From an uncultured Clostridia bacterium (GTDB lineage Bacteria; Bacillota; Clostridia; Oscillospirales; CAG-272), in the NCBI GenBank assembly GCA_944391805.1, contig CALXUY010000065.1:1-64000 (forward strand): a DNA stretch of 64,000 nt, in the 5' to 3' direction. The position numbers and the translations under genes are program-made. A model generated the notes under the pieces. It was not told the origin of the DNA and searched no databases. It worked only from the letters and a program-made list of their open reading frames with translations. Positions 8,843 to 18,100 of this stretch are shown here, in pieces (position 1 is the stretch's first letter; every line of letters starts with the position of its first letter).

Positions 8843-10022
8843 AGTTGCGTTATCCAACAGCTTGGCCTGCGCTGTGAATGCGCTGCAGGAGGTGGAGCAG
8901 GCGTCCGGGCAGGCGGGGCTGAACCGGGAACAGGCCAACATCATGCGGCTGTTGACCGAGGAAATGATCGCTATGACCACCGATATCCTCCAGGACTGCA
9001 AGGGTTCCTTGTGGATGAAATGGCAGGGAACAGACTGTGAGCTGCATCTGACCGCAGTGGCGCCGATCGAAGAAGAGGCAAAGGCGGCTTTCATCGAAGC
9101 CTCCAAGGCCAAAGCGAACGCGCCTGTCAAAGGGCTGAAGAACAAAATCAGCGCACTGCTGGCGGGAATGCTCAGCAGCGGGAACTATCCTGAATTATAT
9201 GCCTCGATGGGCGCCGGCTTTATCGGCGGTATGCCGCCCATCGGCATGCCTTTCATGCGCATGGCGCCGACCTGGTCGCTGGCGGCTTATACGGAAAGCC
9301 GGAAGAAGGAACAAAAGGATGCGAAGCTGGAAGGGGTGGAAAAATCCATTCTGACCGGCCTGGCAGACGATGTAGTGGTATCCGTGAAAAGCCACTGGGT
9401 GGAGCTGGTGGTCAAAAAAACGTTTGACGCGCCCGTGCAGGCCGCTATGCCAAAGTTTACAGGCCTTTCTCATGTCTGTATTTTTGTGGACGATATGATG
9501 GAGGCGGTTGCCTATTACCGGAATCTGCTGGGAGTGATACCGGATCATTACCTGTCCCATTGGAAAAACGAGGGCTTTTTCAAAGCCGGCGGCTTTATCA
9601 AAGAAGCGGCGGAGGGGGACGTTTCCATCGCCTTTGTCAATGTTCCCGGCACCAAGCTGACGCTGGAGCTCATGCAGTACCACTATCCGGAGGGGCGCAA
9701 GGAGCCGGTGGATTTCGCCGCCAACGATGTCAGCGGCGCCCGCCATGTGGCGCTGAAAATCACGAACATCGACGAGGCGTTTCTGCATATCCGTTCTATG
9801 CCGGATACACGGCTCATCAATGAAACCGGAGATTATCGGGTCTTTCAGATCAGTGAAACCAAGCCGGACGAAGTTCGCTTTTTTGACCAGGATGTGCAGG
9901 AAATCGATGAGAGGAACGTACAGACCGCCAAAATTCTCAGCGGGGTAAGATATTTCTATTTTATCGATAAATATGGTCTTCAGTGGGAATTTGAGCAGGG
10001 ACACTCCGATATTGGAGATTAA
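8820..10022 (+). CDS. Two-domain protein: HATPase-like N-terminal region plus VOC domain
   Basis: About 400 residues. The first ~200 (with MRLLTEEMIAM, a WKWQG-like strand area and LADDVVVSVKSHWVELVVKK) resemble, from memory, a clostridial family distantly related to RsbW-type ATPases, without recognisable ATP-binding boxes. The C-terminal part from about residue 215 (LSHVCIFVDDMMEAVAYYRNLLG) is a VOC/glyoxalase fold: paired beta-alpha-beta-beta-beta modules with GARHVALKITNIDEA and a final LQWEFEQGH. Fold members bind metals or small ligands. Start options are ATG 8820 or 8823; the gene overlaps the dehydrogenase end by 23 bases. The unusual fusion hints at ligand-controlled protein binding. 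Confidence 0.6.
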   Translation: MMKMKSNEVALSNSLACAVNALQEVEQASGQAGLNREQANIMRLLTEEMIAMTTDILQDCKGSLWMKWQGTDCELHLTAVAPIEEEAKAAFIEASKAKANAPVKGLKNKISALLAGMLSSGNYPELYASMGAGFIGGMPPIGMPFMRMAPTWSLAAYTESRKKEQKDAKLEGVEKSILTGLADDVVVSVKSHWVELVVKKTFDAPVQAAMPKFTGLSHVCIFVDDMMEAVAYYRNLLGVIPDHYLSHWKNEGFFKAGGFIKEAAEGDVSIAFVNVPGTKLTLELMQYHYPEGRKEPVDFAANDVSGARHVALKITNIDEAFLHIRSMPDTRLINETGDYRVFQISETKPDEVRFFDQDVQEIDERNVQTAKILSGVRYFYFIDKYGLQWEFEQGHSDIGD

Positions 10023-10411
10023 AAACGGCTGTGCAGCAGAGCGTATGCCTGCGGATGACGGACAGATTGGCTGAAGCGTTCCGCCGATCTGTCCTTAGCC
10101 TGCCGAAGGTCTGTCCGGAACAGGTAAGCGCGCATAGACCGCCCTTCGGCCGAAACCGGCAGTGACCTGGCCGCAACTGCTGCCGGGCAAGGAGGCTGCT
10201 CTTTTTTGATTTGCGGCGGATTTTATGGCGAGCGTCGCATGGGCTGTCGGTCTGCAAAGGCGATGGGCGCCACGTCGGGCATTCCGTTACGCGTTCCCTG
10301 CATCCCCTGAGGAACCGGACGGTGAATCCAATCAAGCAGGCTGATTTTGTGACGCAGGCAATGGATCATCTGTTGCCGAATGCGGAGAACCAGAAAGGGG
10401 GCTAAAAGCCC
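10023..10411 (+). other. Intergenic region upstream of cstA
   Basis: 389 bases with no convincing gene. A short reading frame ending at 10405 (NPIKQADFVTQAMDHLLP part) stops just before the cstA ribosome site AAAGGGGG and could be a leader peptide or a remnant; it has no good Shine-Dalgarno of its own. I see no clear terminator or riboswitch. Confidence 0.4.
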
Positions 10412-11842
10412 GTGATTACATTTTTTTGCGCGATCATTCTTCTCATCGTCGGTTATTTTCTGTACGGAAAGCTGGCGGAAAAGGTGTTCCGCCCCGATGA
10501 CAGGCCAACGCCGGCGGTGGATCACCCGGATGGGGTGGATTATGTACCCATGAAAACCTGGCGGGTATTTCTGATCCAGTTACTGAACATTGCCGGAACG
10601 GGTCCTATTTTCGGAGCGTTGATGGGCGCGGTGTTCGGGCCGGTGGTGTTTTTATGGATTGTGTTCGGCTCCATTCTGGGCGGCGCCATACACGACTATA
10701 TGAGCGGTATGATCTCTGTGCGTATGAACGGCGCCTCTGTATCTGAAATTGTGGGGAAATATCTGGGCCGGGCCGCCAAGCAGGTGATGCGGGTATTTTC
10801 GGTGGTGCTGCTGGTGCTGGTGGGTGCCGTGTTCACCACCAGCCCGGCGGCGCTGATTGCCCGGCTCACCCCGGAATGGATGAACACCACTTTTTGGGTG
10901 ATCGTGATTCTGGTCTATTACCTGCTGGCCACCCTGCTGCCCATCGATAAGGTGATCGGCAAGCTGTATCCCGTATTCGGCGGAGTGCTGGTGCTGATGG
11001 CGGTGGGGATCATCGGCGGACTGATTGCCGGAGGGTATCGTCTGCCGGAAATCTCCTTTGTGAATTAGCATCCGGAGGGCCAGCCGGTCTGGCCGTTTAT
11101 GTTCGTCACGGTGGCCTGCGGAGCGGTATCCGGATTCCATGCCACCCAGTCGCCCATGATGGCCCGGTGCCTCAAGCGGGAAAAGGACGGGCGCAAGGTG
11201 TTTTACGGCGCCATGATTGCGGAGAGCGTCATCGCCCTGATCTGGGCGGCGGCCGGAGTGGCGTTTTACGGCGCTACCGGCGGCCTGCAGCAGGCGCTGG
11301 CCGAATTGGGCCAGTCGGGGGTTGTGTACGATATTTCGGTGTCCCTGCTGGGGGTATTCGGTGGTGCTTTGGCGATTATAGGCGTGGTGGTCTGCCCGGT
11401 TTCCTCCGGCGATACGGCCTTCCGCAGCGCCCGGCTGACCATAGCCGACTGGTTCCATATCGATCAGACCAATTTGCTCAAGCGTTTGGCGATCACCCTG
11501 CCCCTGCTGGGGGTGGGTGCGCTGCTGACCCAGCTGGACTTTGATATCGTATGGCGGTATTTCTCCTGGAGTAACCAGACGCTTGCCATGATCACCCTAT
11601 GGGCGGCTGCCATGTACCTGGCCAGGCACGCGGAAAAATGGTGGTATTCGGCGCTGTGCGCGGTGCCGGCCGCCTTTATGTCCGGGGTGTCCTGCACCTA
11701 TATCCTCATGGCGGAGGAGGGCTTCCGGCTCTCCATGAATGTCGCATATCCCATCGGCGCGTTGTTTGCACTGGCCTGCACGGTGCTCTATGTGTTCAGT
11801 GCGGGAGGAAAGAAGAACCGGCAGCTGCGGGCCGGGCAATGA
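10412..11842 (+). pseudogene. cstA: Carbon starvation protein A, interrupted by one in-frame amber codon
   Basis: CstA is a multi-pass inner-membrane peptide/pyruvate transporter. The reading frame from GTG 10412 (after AAAGGGGG) encodes the family start and motifs MKTWRVFLIQLLNIAGTG, GPIFGA and GAIHDYMSGM. It meets TAG at 11066, then continues in the same frame through HPEG, ACGAVSGFHATQSPMMARC and SSGDTAFRSARL to a normal end. Total span is 476 codons, the usual length of the short clostridial CstA. One base change (from Leu TTG or Gln CAG) would explain the stop. Other genes here end in TAG, so readthrough is unlikely. The second half has its own ATG at 11099 without a ribosome site. Confidence 0.85.
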
Positions 11843-12044
11843 GAACGGTGTTGGGGGGATGCTTTTGAGAACCGTGTCCGCTCAGGAGATGCTTTTGTAA
11901 ACTCTATTTCAATTTGGCATTACCGCGCGAATTGCCCAAAGGGATAGAGGTTGCGGCTGAAATGTGGAATTGTCAAGAAATGCGGAGTCGAAAAATCTCC
12001 TAAATATGCAAAGCTGTTTCAATCCACTGTTATAAACAGTTGAC

Positions 12045-13184
12045 CTATTCGGTCATCACACTTTTCAGCGACAGTTTCTTTATTCTCAAAGAGAAAAGCG
12101 CCATTGCTAATTCATATACAACAACAAACGCCGCCAATGTCATCAGTAAATTGAACCAATTGAAGTGATATTCAGGCATATTTTCAACATTTGAGAAAAC
12201 GAACGTCATGATCAATTTGAGCAGTCCGTACTGATAAAGAGTGCCGATGATAAATCCGACGCAGGCGAACGGACGGTATGCGCCGAGTACCGTATTGCTG
12301 CAAGCGGTATTGTCATAACCCATCACGCGCATCATGGCAACTGTTTTTGAATTGCCTTTGACAACCTCGGAGAGCGACAGGAGCAATGACAAAAAAGCGA
12401 GTATTAACCCTATCATAAATACCATCCACGCAAATGTTTCGCTTGCCAGGTCTATCATGGATATGGACATCTGAACCATTGCCGAAAAGCTGAACGCCGC
12501 AAATGTGATAAAAAATGCGAGAACCTTTTTGCTGCGCAGAGTTGCACGTTTCAGGCTTTGTAAAAAAGATAATTTTTTTGCACTCTCTTTCCCGCTCTTT
12601 ATTTTTGTTTGTTTGCGTTCGTACATGAAATCCAATGCCGGACTCTTTAATTTCAGAAATGCATACAATACGGAGAACACGGTAAAGCTGACCGCCGGAA
12701 CAATTACCAACAATAGCAACAGTGAAAAATGGAACCGCAAAGGAATATCAGGCAAAAGCCCATCCGCATTCTGCGCCGCATAAAAATTTGGGAGATAGGC
12801 ATATGCCGCACAAAAACCTGCAACACAACCGACCAATACGCTCCATCCGAATACCCAAAAATATTTGGCAACAGAGAGGTTGGAGTAACCCATTGCCTTC
12901 AATATCCCCAATTCTTTGCCGTGCGCGTCGATATAATTTTTGATGTAAAAGACGAGCAATATCAGAGAAGTAATCCCCAGACAGCCGCCCGTAACGGCAA
13001 CGGTGATTTTGCCCATAGAAATTTGCGCCTCATAAATTGCTTTTCCGGCCGCTGATAATGTCGAGCCGTCAATTGCCGCCAAGTCAATATGATAACTGAA
13101 AAACATCGTGCAAACGAATACGGCGCAACAGGTAACGATGGAAATGCCGAACAGTTTGGCAATGTCTTTTAAGCTGATAATCAT
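12045..13184 (-). CDS. FtsX/MacB-type ABC transporter permease
   Basis: 379 residues with about seven to eight membrane helices arranged as two FtsX-like domains. Conserved features include the GKELGILKAMGYSN coupling helix and a second KTVAMMRVMGYDN copy. It pairs with the ATPase encoded immediately upstream (3-base gap), forming an exporter or membrane-stress transporter of the LolCDE/MacB/BceAB superfamily. The large extracytoplasmic domain of MacB is absent. The gene is noticeably AT-richer than the flanking chromosome, like its two operon partners, suggesting transfer. The TetR regulator at the head of the operon probably controls it. Confidence 0.85.
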   Translation of the reverse strand: MIISLKDIAKLFGISIVTCCAVFVCTMFFSYHIDLAAIDGSTLSAAGKAIYEAQISMGKITVAVTGGCLGITSLILLVFYIKNYIDAHGKELGILKAMGYSNLSVAKYFWVFGWSVLVGCVAGFCAAYAYLPNFYAAQNADGLLPDIPLRFHFSLLLLLVIVPAVSFTVFSVLYAFLKLKSPALDFMYERKQTKIKSGKESAKKLSFLQSLKRATLRSKKVLAFFITFAAFSFSAMVQMSISMIDLASETFAWMVFMIGLILAFLSLLLSLSEVVKGNSKTVAMMRVMGYDNTACSNTVLGAYRPFACVGFIIGTLYQYGLLKLIMTFVFSNVENMPEYHFNWFNLLMTLAAFVVVYELAMALFSLRIKKLSLKSVMTE

Positions 13185-13187
13185 ACT

Positions 13188-13880
13188 TTACCACCCGATT
13201 TCATATGCCGTCTTTTGAACGGGATTGATGAAAACTTCTGAAATCTTACCGCTGTTCATTTTTATCACGGTGTTTGCCATTTCGGCTATGTTTTGATTGT
13301 GGGTAACCATAACAATCGTAAAGCCGCTTTCGCCATGCAACTTTGATATGTAATCAAGCACCTGTCTGCCCGTATTTTCGTCAAGCGCACCCGTTGGTTC
13401 GTCTAAAAACAGCACCTTTGGCTTTTTGGCAAGTGCGCGGGCAATGGCCGCTCTCTGTTGTTCGCCGCCCGAAAGCTCGCTCGGATATTTCTTTGCCTTG
13501 TTTTCAAGCCCGACGGCCTTTATCATTTCGCCGTACTCTTGATTGTTTGCAAGGTCTGCGCCCATGCGAACATTCATTTCAATTGTCAGATTGGGAAGCA
13601 AATAGTATTGCTGGAAAATAAACCCTATCATGTCCTTGCGAAATTTTGTCAGCTCCGCATCCGACAGCAATGTAATATCTGTTTCGTCGTAGAGGACAGA
13701 GCCGCTGTCAACGCGTTCAAGACCGGACAATACATTGAGCAGCGTAGATTTTCCCGAACCCGACGCGCCGAGTATGGCGACAAAATCTCCATCGGATATT
13801 TTGATATCAATGCTTTTCAGCACCTCCGTGCGGTTTTCTCCTATTCCATAAGATTTTTTCAGTTTGATGGCGTTAATCAT
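13188..13880 (-). CDS. LolD/MacB-type ABC transporter ATP-binding protein
   Basis: A 230-residue ATPase with all catalytic motifs: Walker [11 protein letters not shown]-loop [10 protein letters not shown], signature [15 protein letters not shown], Walker [12 protein letters not shown], and H-loop MVTHN. The TGALD D-loop form is typical of the LolD/MacB/BceA class that drives FtsX-type permeases. It overlaps the end of the TetR gene by 8 bases and precedes the permease by 3. The expected complex is two ATPases with the permease encoded downstream, exporting a substrate that cannot be guessed from sequence. Confidence 0.92.
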   Translation of the reverse strand: MINAIKLKKSYGIGENRTEVLKSIDIKISDGDFVAILGASGSGKSTLLNVLSGLERVDSGSVLYDETDITLLSDAELTKFRKDMIGFIFQQYYLLPNLTIEMNVRMGADLANNQEYGEMIKAVGLENKAKKYPSELSGGEQQRAAIARALAKKPKVLFLDEPTGALDENTGRQVLDYISKLHGESGFTIVMVTHNQNIAEMANTVIKMNSGKISEVFINPVQKTAYEIGW

Positions 13881-14460
13881 CAGATACGCTCCTTTTGATT
13901 TGATTGAGGACGGCGATACGCAATTCTGTAAGCATTTTCCCTGTTTCTTCCGGCGTAAAAGTACACATATTCGTAGCGATCAGCGCGGCAATGCCGTGAG
14001 TATATACCCATAAATGGCGATAAAGTTTTTCCGCGTCGTTTTGTGTAAGATTATAGCATTCTTTTACCGATTTCAAAATGACGGGGTAGTTATCGTCAAT
14101 GACAGGAAGAACATTCTCCATCGTAGGATTCTGCGTTTGTTCCGTCATGAAAAGCAATTGAAACAGTTTGGGTTCACGAACGGCAAAGTTCAGATACTGC
14201 ATCCCAACGCCTTTGAACGCGGGCGTAGCCTTTAAGCCTTCTTTTACATACGATTTGTATAGCGCCTTTGCCGCCTTTACGGTTTCGGTCAGCACTTCTT
14301 CCATATTGTCAAATACGGTAAAAATGGGACAGGCAGAACTGCCAAGCCTTTTCCCCAAGGATCTCGCCGTTAATTCGGAGGGGCCGTTCTCCCTGATCAT
14401 GTCTAACGCGGCATTCACTATCTGTTCTTTTGTAAATTTCGCTCTCGGTGGCATTTTCAT
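13873..14460 (-). CDS. TetR-family regulator, first gene of ABC exporter operon
   Basis: 195 residues. The N-terminal helix-turn-helix spans about 8-55 (FTKEQIVNAALDMIRENG, then LTARSLGKRLG; the recognition area has SSACPIFTVF in place of the common YxHF). The C-terminal half is a ligand-binding helical bundle with the WVYTHGIAAL motif seen in TetR C-terminal (WHG-type) domains. It heads the operon whose promoter overlaps a set of perfect inverted half-sites at 14485-14507. It therefore probably represses its own transcript and the ABC exporter until an inducer binds. Confidence 0.88.
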   Translation of the reverse strand: MKMPPRAKFTKEQIVNAALDMIRENGPSELTARSLGKRLGSSACPIFTVFDNMEEVLTETVKAAKALYKSYVKEGLKATPAFKGVGMQYLNFAVREPKLFQLLFMTEQTQNPTMENVLPVIDDNYPVILKSVKECYNLTQNDAEKLYRHLWVYTHGIAALIATNMCTFTPEETGKMLTELRIAVLNQIKRSVSDD

Positions 14461-14484
14461 TACCTCTATTTAGATTGAATGTTC

Positions 14485-14528
14485 TATAACACTTGTTATA
14501 TTATAACATCATCCTTCCTGATTGTCAA
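14485..14528 (-). promoter_or_regulatory. Promoter and TetR operator of the exporter operon
   Basis: On the minus strand TTGACA (14523-14528) and TATAAT (14500-14505) are separated by 17 bases. Overlapping the -10 are TATAAC-acttGTTATA (14485-14500, perfect 6-4-6 inverted repeat) and a third half-site making GTTATATTATAAC (14495-14507). Such a site would let a TetR dimer block RNA polymerase. Confidence 0.8.
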
Positions 14529-14536
14529 TACTTTCA

Positions 14537-14570
14537 ATAAAAAATTCCTCTGCTTACAAAGGCAGAGGAA
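14537..14570 (-). terminator. Terminator downstream of the acetyltransferase remnant
   Basis: Minus strand: CCTCTGC and GCAGAGG arms around TTTGTAA, followed by a T-rich tail (AATTTTTTATT). Confidence 0.75.
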
Positions 14571-14633
14571 AATCAAGAGAGTCAATGAATACATATTTGT
14601 TTGAGAAATTTCCAAGCGGAGCCATATTTGCCG

Positions 14634-15109
14634 TCATGCCGGCAGCTTCACTTCAAGCCCCTCGGTGGTGTGATGATAAACAAATCCGAGCTTTTCCTGA
14701 ACACGCGGCTTTTGATGTTGCCGTCGTAATGACTGCATCAGACAGAACGCATATGAAGCTCTTCAAAAGCGTGACGAAGCAACTCGTGAGAGGCTTCGGG
14801 AATCAATCCCTGTCCCCAGAACGGCTTGCCGATCCAAAAACCGAGTGCGCACTCGTCGTCCCGATCGGTCATGTCCGTGTTGCCATTCAAATGAAACGCG
14901 ACACTTCCAATCGGAGCTCCGTCCTTCAGACAACCCGCGTAAATTTCGGGCTTTGAAAGAACATTTTTGATAATATCGCGACTATTCTCCACACTTGTGT
15001 GCGGTGTGCAGCCTGCAGGCGGTCCGACATCCGGATCGCCTGCATATCTGTACAGGTTTTCCGCATCAACCACTCGCCACGGGCGAAGAAGCGTCCGTTG
15101 TTCACTTTT
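14634..15109 (-). pseudogene. Decayed GNAT (RimJ/RimL-type) acetyltransferase
   Basis: The main open stretch encodes a GNAT core (RPWRVVDAENLYRYAGDP, then ECALGFWIGKPFWGQGL, the acetyl-CoA-binding strand-loop, and EASHELLRHAFEELHMRSV). It is then broken by TGA at 14738, where homologues carry Trp. Beyond it, a one-base deletion near 14700 is needed to reach RVQEKLGFVYHHTTEGLEVKL and the terminal stop at 14634. At the 5' end the frame enters directly from a TGA (15110-15112) with no usable start codon, so the N-terminus is also lost. It is a remnant with three lesions. Confidence 0.75.
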
Positions 15110-15189
15110 TCATCCGGATCGCCGCCGAAGATGCGGAGCATAATTGCGGGTGTTGGTGCTGCCCATGCCGATGAACACTTCGTCATTTT

Positions 15190-18100
15190 TTAGTCCTTTT
15201 TAAAATACAGATCCGGTAAGAGCACTGCCGTTTCTTCCGTATCATCCTCACTCTTCCATGCAACAACAAATCTTACCTCCCCGCCGCATGGGCGATACCC
15301 TTTTGCAGACAGCTTATCGAGTTCCGCCATTCGTGACTTTGAAAATTTTGCTACTCTTACTGTGCGCCCTTCCGGCTCTGCATACAAAAATCCGTCCTTC
15401 ACAGACAGCTGCATGCCGCTGTGCAACCGGAAGATCAGTTCCTTTTTATCCTTGAAAAAGTCAAGAACAACATCCTTATGCGTCAACTGAAGGGTGATTT
15501 CTTTCGGTTCCGGATACTGCGTTTCGTCAATCAACCGTTCAACATCGGTGATCTGATACCCGTCAAATATGCCGTTATTGCAGTGAATATACAGATGATC
15601 CTTTGCTCTTGTCATACCGACATAGAGTCTCCGTCGATCCGCATCGCTGCGCAGAACTGTATGATTGAGAAGAAGCCACACACTTTCAAATTCTCTGCCT
15701 TTGGATTTATGGATCGTCGAAACAAAGAGCGTTTCGCGGTCATCGGTATAAAAATCCTCTAACTGTGATTCCTTGATAAATTCTTCAAGATCGGTCCTGT
15801 ACTTGCTGTACGGATTGATCTTCTCAAAATCCGAAATCATATTCATGACGTTCTCAAGGCAGGCGCTGTCAGAATAAACACGTGCAAGCTCTGTCTTTAC
15901 CTGCTTCCACAGGTCGTTCCCGATGACGGGCGTTTTCAGATTTTTATCGATGATACGCAGGAAATAGCGCACCTCCGCAAGGTTATAAAGGCGGAAGCCG
16001 TCAAGAGACTGTATGAGCTTTGCGCGAACGCCGTTTTTCACCAGCAATCCGACCACGCGCAGGGCTTCTTCATTTGTTCCCGTGAGCACACAGGCTTTTC
16101 CGCCGTGATCGCTTTCTATGATCTGACGGACGATTGCCTCCTCCATATTGTCGGACGTATGCCGCACGATCTGCACGGTTCCGTTTTCAGACTGTACCGC
16201 TTCGATCGGATGCTGTTTCATGCGTTTTCCGATACTTTGGGCAAACCGGTTGGCAAGTGCGACGATATTCGCTTTGCTGCGGTAATTTTCAACCAGCTCA
16301 TAGCGCACGGCACCGTATTCTTCGATCAGACTTTGCATATAAGCGGAATCCGAACCGCGAAATTCATAGATGTTTTGATCGTCATCGCCTACGGCAATCA
16401 CACGCATATCGTCATTATTTTGCATCAGCGCGCGGATCAAAGCGAACTCATTGGCGTCCATATCCTGCGCCTCGTCAATAACGAGAACGCTCTTTGTGAT
16501 TTTTCCTTGTTCCACCTCGCCGTTTGCAATCATCTGAGCAGCGTCGTGAACCACATTTTCCACACCGTCAAGACTTCCGATCTTACCGAGAAGATCAAAG
16601 CAATAGGAATGGAAGGTCTTGATCTCCACAAAGTTTGCCGCATTCCCGATCAAGGTCATCAGCCGTTTTTTGAATTCAGTCGCTGCGGAACGGGAAAATG
16701 TCACCATCAAAAGCTGCTCATGCTTGACATCCTCCAGAAGGAGCAGGGAGGCCAGCTTATGCACAAGCACTCTTGTCTTTCCGCTTCCGGGACCTGCCGC
16801 CACTACGATATATCGGGAGTCCGCGTCATTGATAATCTGTGACTGCATGTCGGAAAGTTCACCAAACAACTGACGGTACTTTTCCGGCGTAATGTTCCGA
16901 TCGATTTCCCTGGCACGTTCCCCCTTGAAATATTTTGCGATAAAACGCTTAAAGTCCATCTCAAAATAATCATGTACAAACTGCAAAGCGGCGTTATAGT
17001 CCTTTACCATCAGATTCGCATACTCACCGACTATATGAATCTGTTGAATTTTTTGCTTGTAATATTCGCTCAGTGAACAATAGTCCTCCGCCTTATATCG
17101 GATTTTGTTGTCAAGAATCATACGCTTGACCTCCATACCGTTATAAAGGACCAAAAAGCCACCCTCCAGCCTCATGGAACCGATCTTTGATAAATACAGC
17201 AGGGCGTCCTCTACATCGGAAAGGCTTGTTTCCCCCATGCAAAAATCCATCTTGGGTGTTTCCGTGTATTTGCGATAAACATCAACAAGCGAAAACTGCA
17301 CCGACGCCTCCGCTTTCCCGCTTTCCGAGGGTTGTGCGATATCATAAAAATACGAAACAAGAAAACGGCAAATATCAATTCTGCGGTAAAATTTATCCAA
17401 TAGCTTGGGGATTTCCATCGTGGGAGCAGCCAATGCATGTTGGTTTGGTTCGGATGTATCATCTTCCGGATCCGGCTCTTTGCTTCCTTTTGAAATGTAT
17501 CCCTTTATTGTCAGATAGTAAAGCAGTGTACGGATATTTTTAACCGAGGAGCCTGTGATTCCCGCGTCAAGTGCCGCTTCATTGATTTCCTTCAGAGAAA
17601 AATCCGAGCCCTGCTCGGTTATGCGGTTCAGAAGAAACTCCTCCAGCTTCGCAAACCGGTTCAGAATCTGTGCGGAACGGTTTTCGGTATCCGATTTCAA
17701 AATGTATGCGGACATATCCATGCTGTCGGCAAGAAGTCCTTCCTGCCGCATCAGATTGACAGACTCAATCACATCCTCTTTTGGAATTCCCAGCATATCC
17801 GCAAGATAATCCACCCGCGATTCCGCATCGTCATTTCCGGCAGTTGCAATGCTTCTGCTGGATATGAGAGATTTGATAATCCTCTTGGCATTTTCTTTCT
17901 GCTTCCCATAAAAAGCCGAAGAACGCTCGATTTTGAACGATGCCTCCGCCATATCCTTTGCAAGGATGCTGGTGGCATACACATGTGGGACATTCCTTCC
18001 GCGTTTCACGTAGCCGGCATTTTCAAGCGCCGCAACTGCTGTTTTGACGCGTGTTTCAATTTCTTTTACAGAGTCGTCCCAGCCGGCCTGTCTTGCGATC

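Noticed and set aside
10211..10405. 64-residue protein before cstA
   Set aside because: No good ribosome site and atypical composition in its first half; at most a leader peptide or remnant.
11066..11068. Recoded amber (Gln or pyrrolysine) in cstA
   Set aside because: TAG ends other genes here (for example at 1180-1182 and 55170-55172) and no pyl genes or suppressor are seen in the window.
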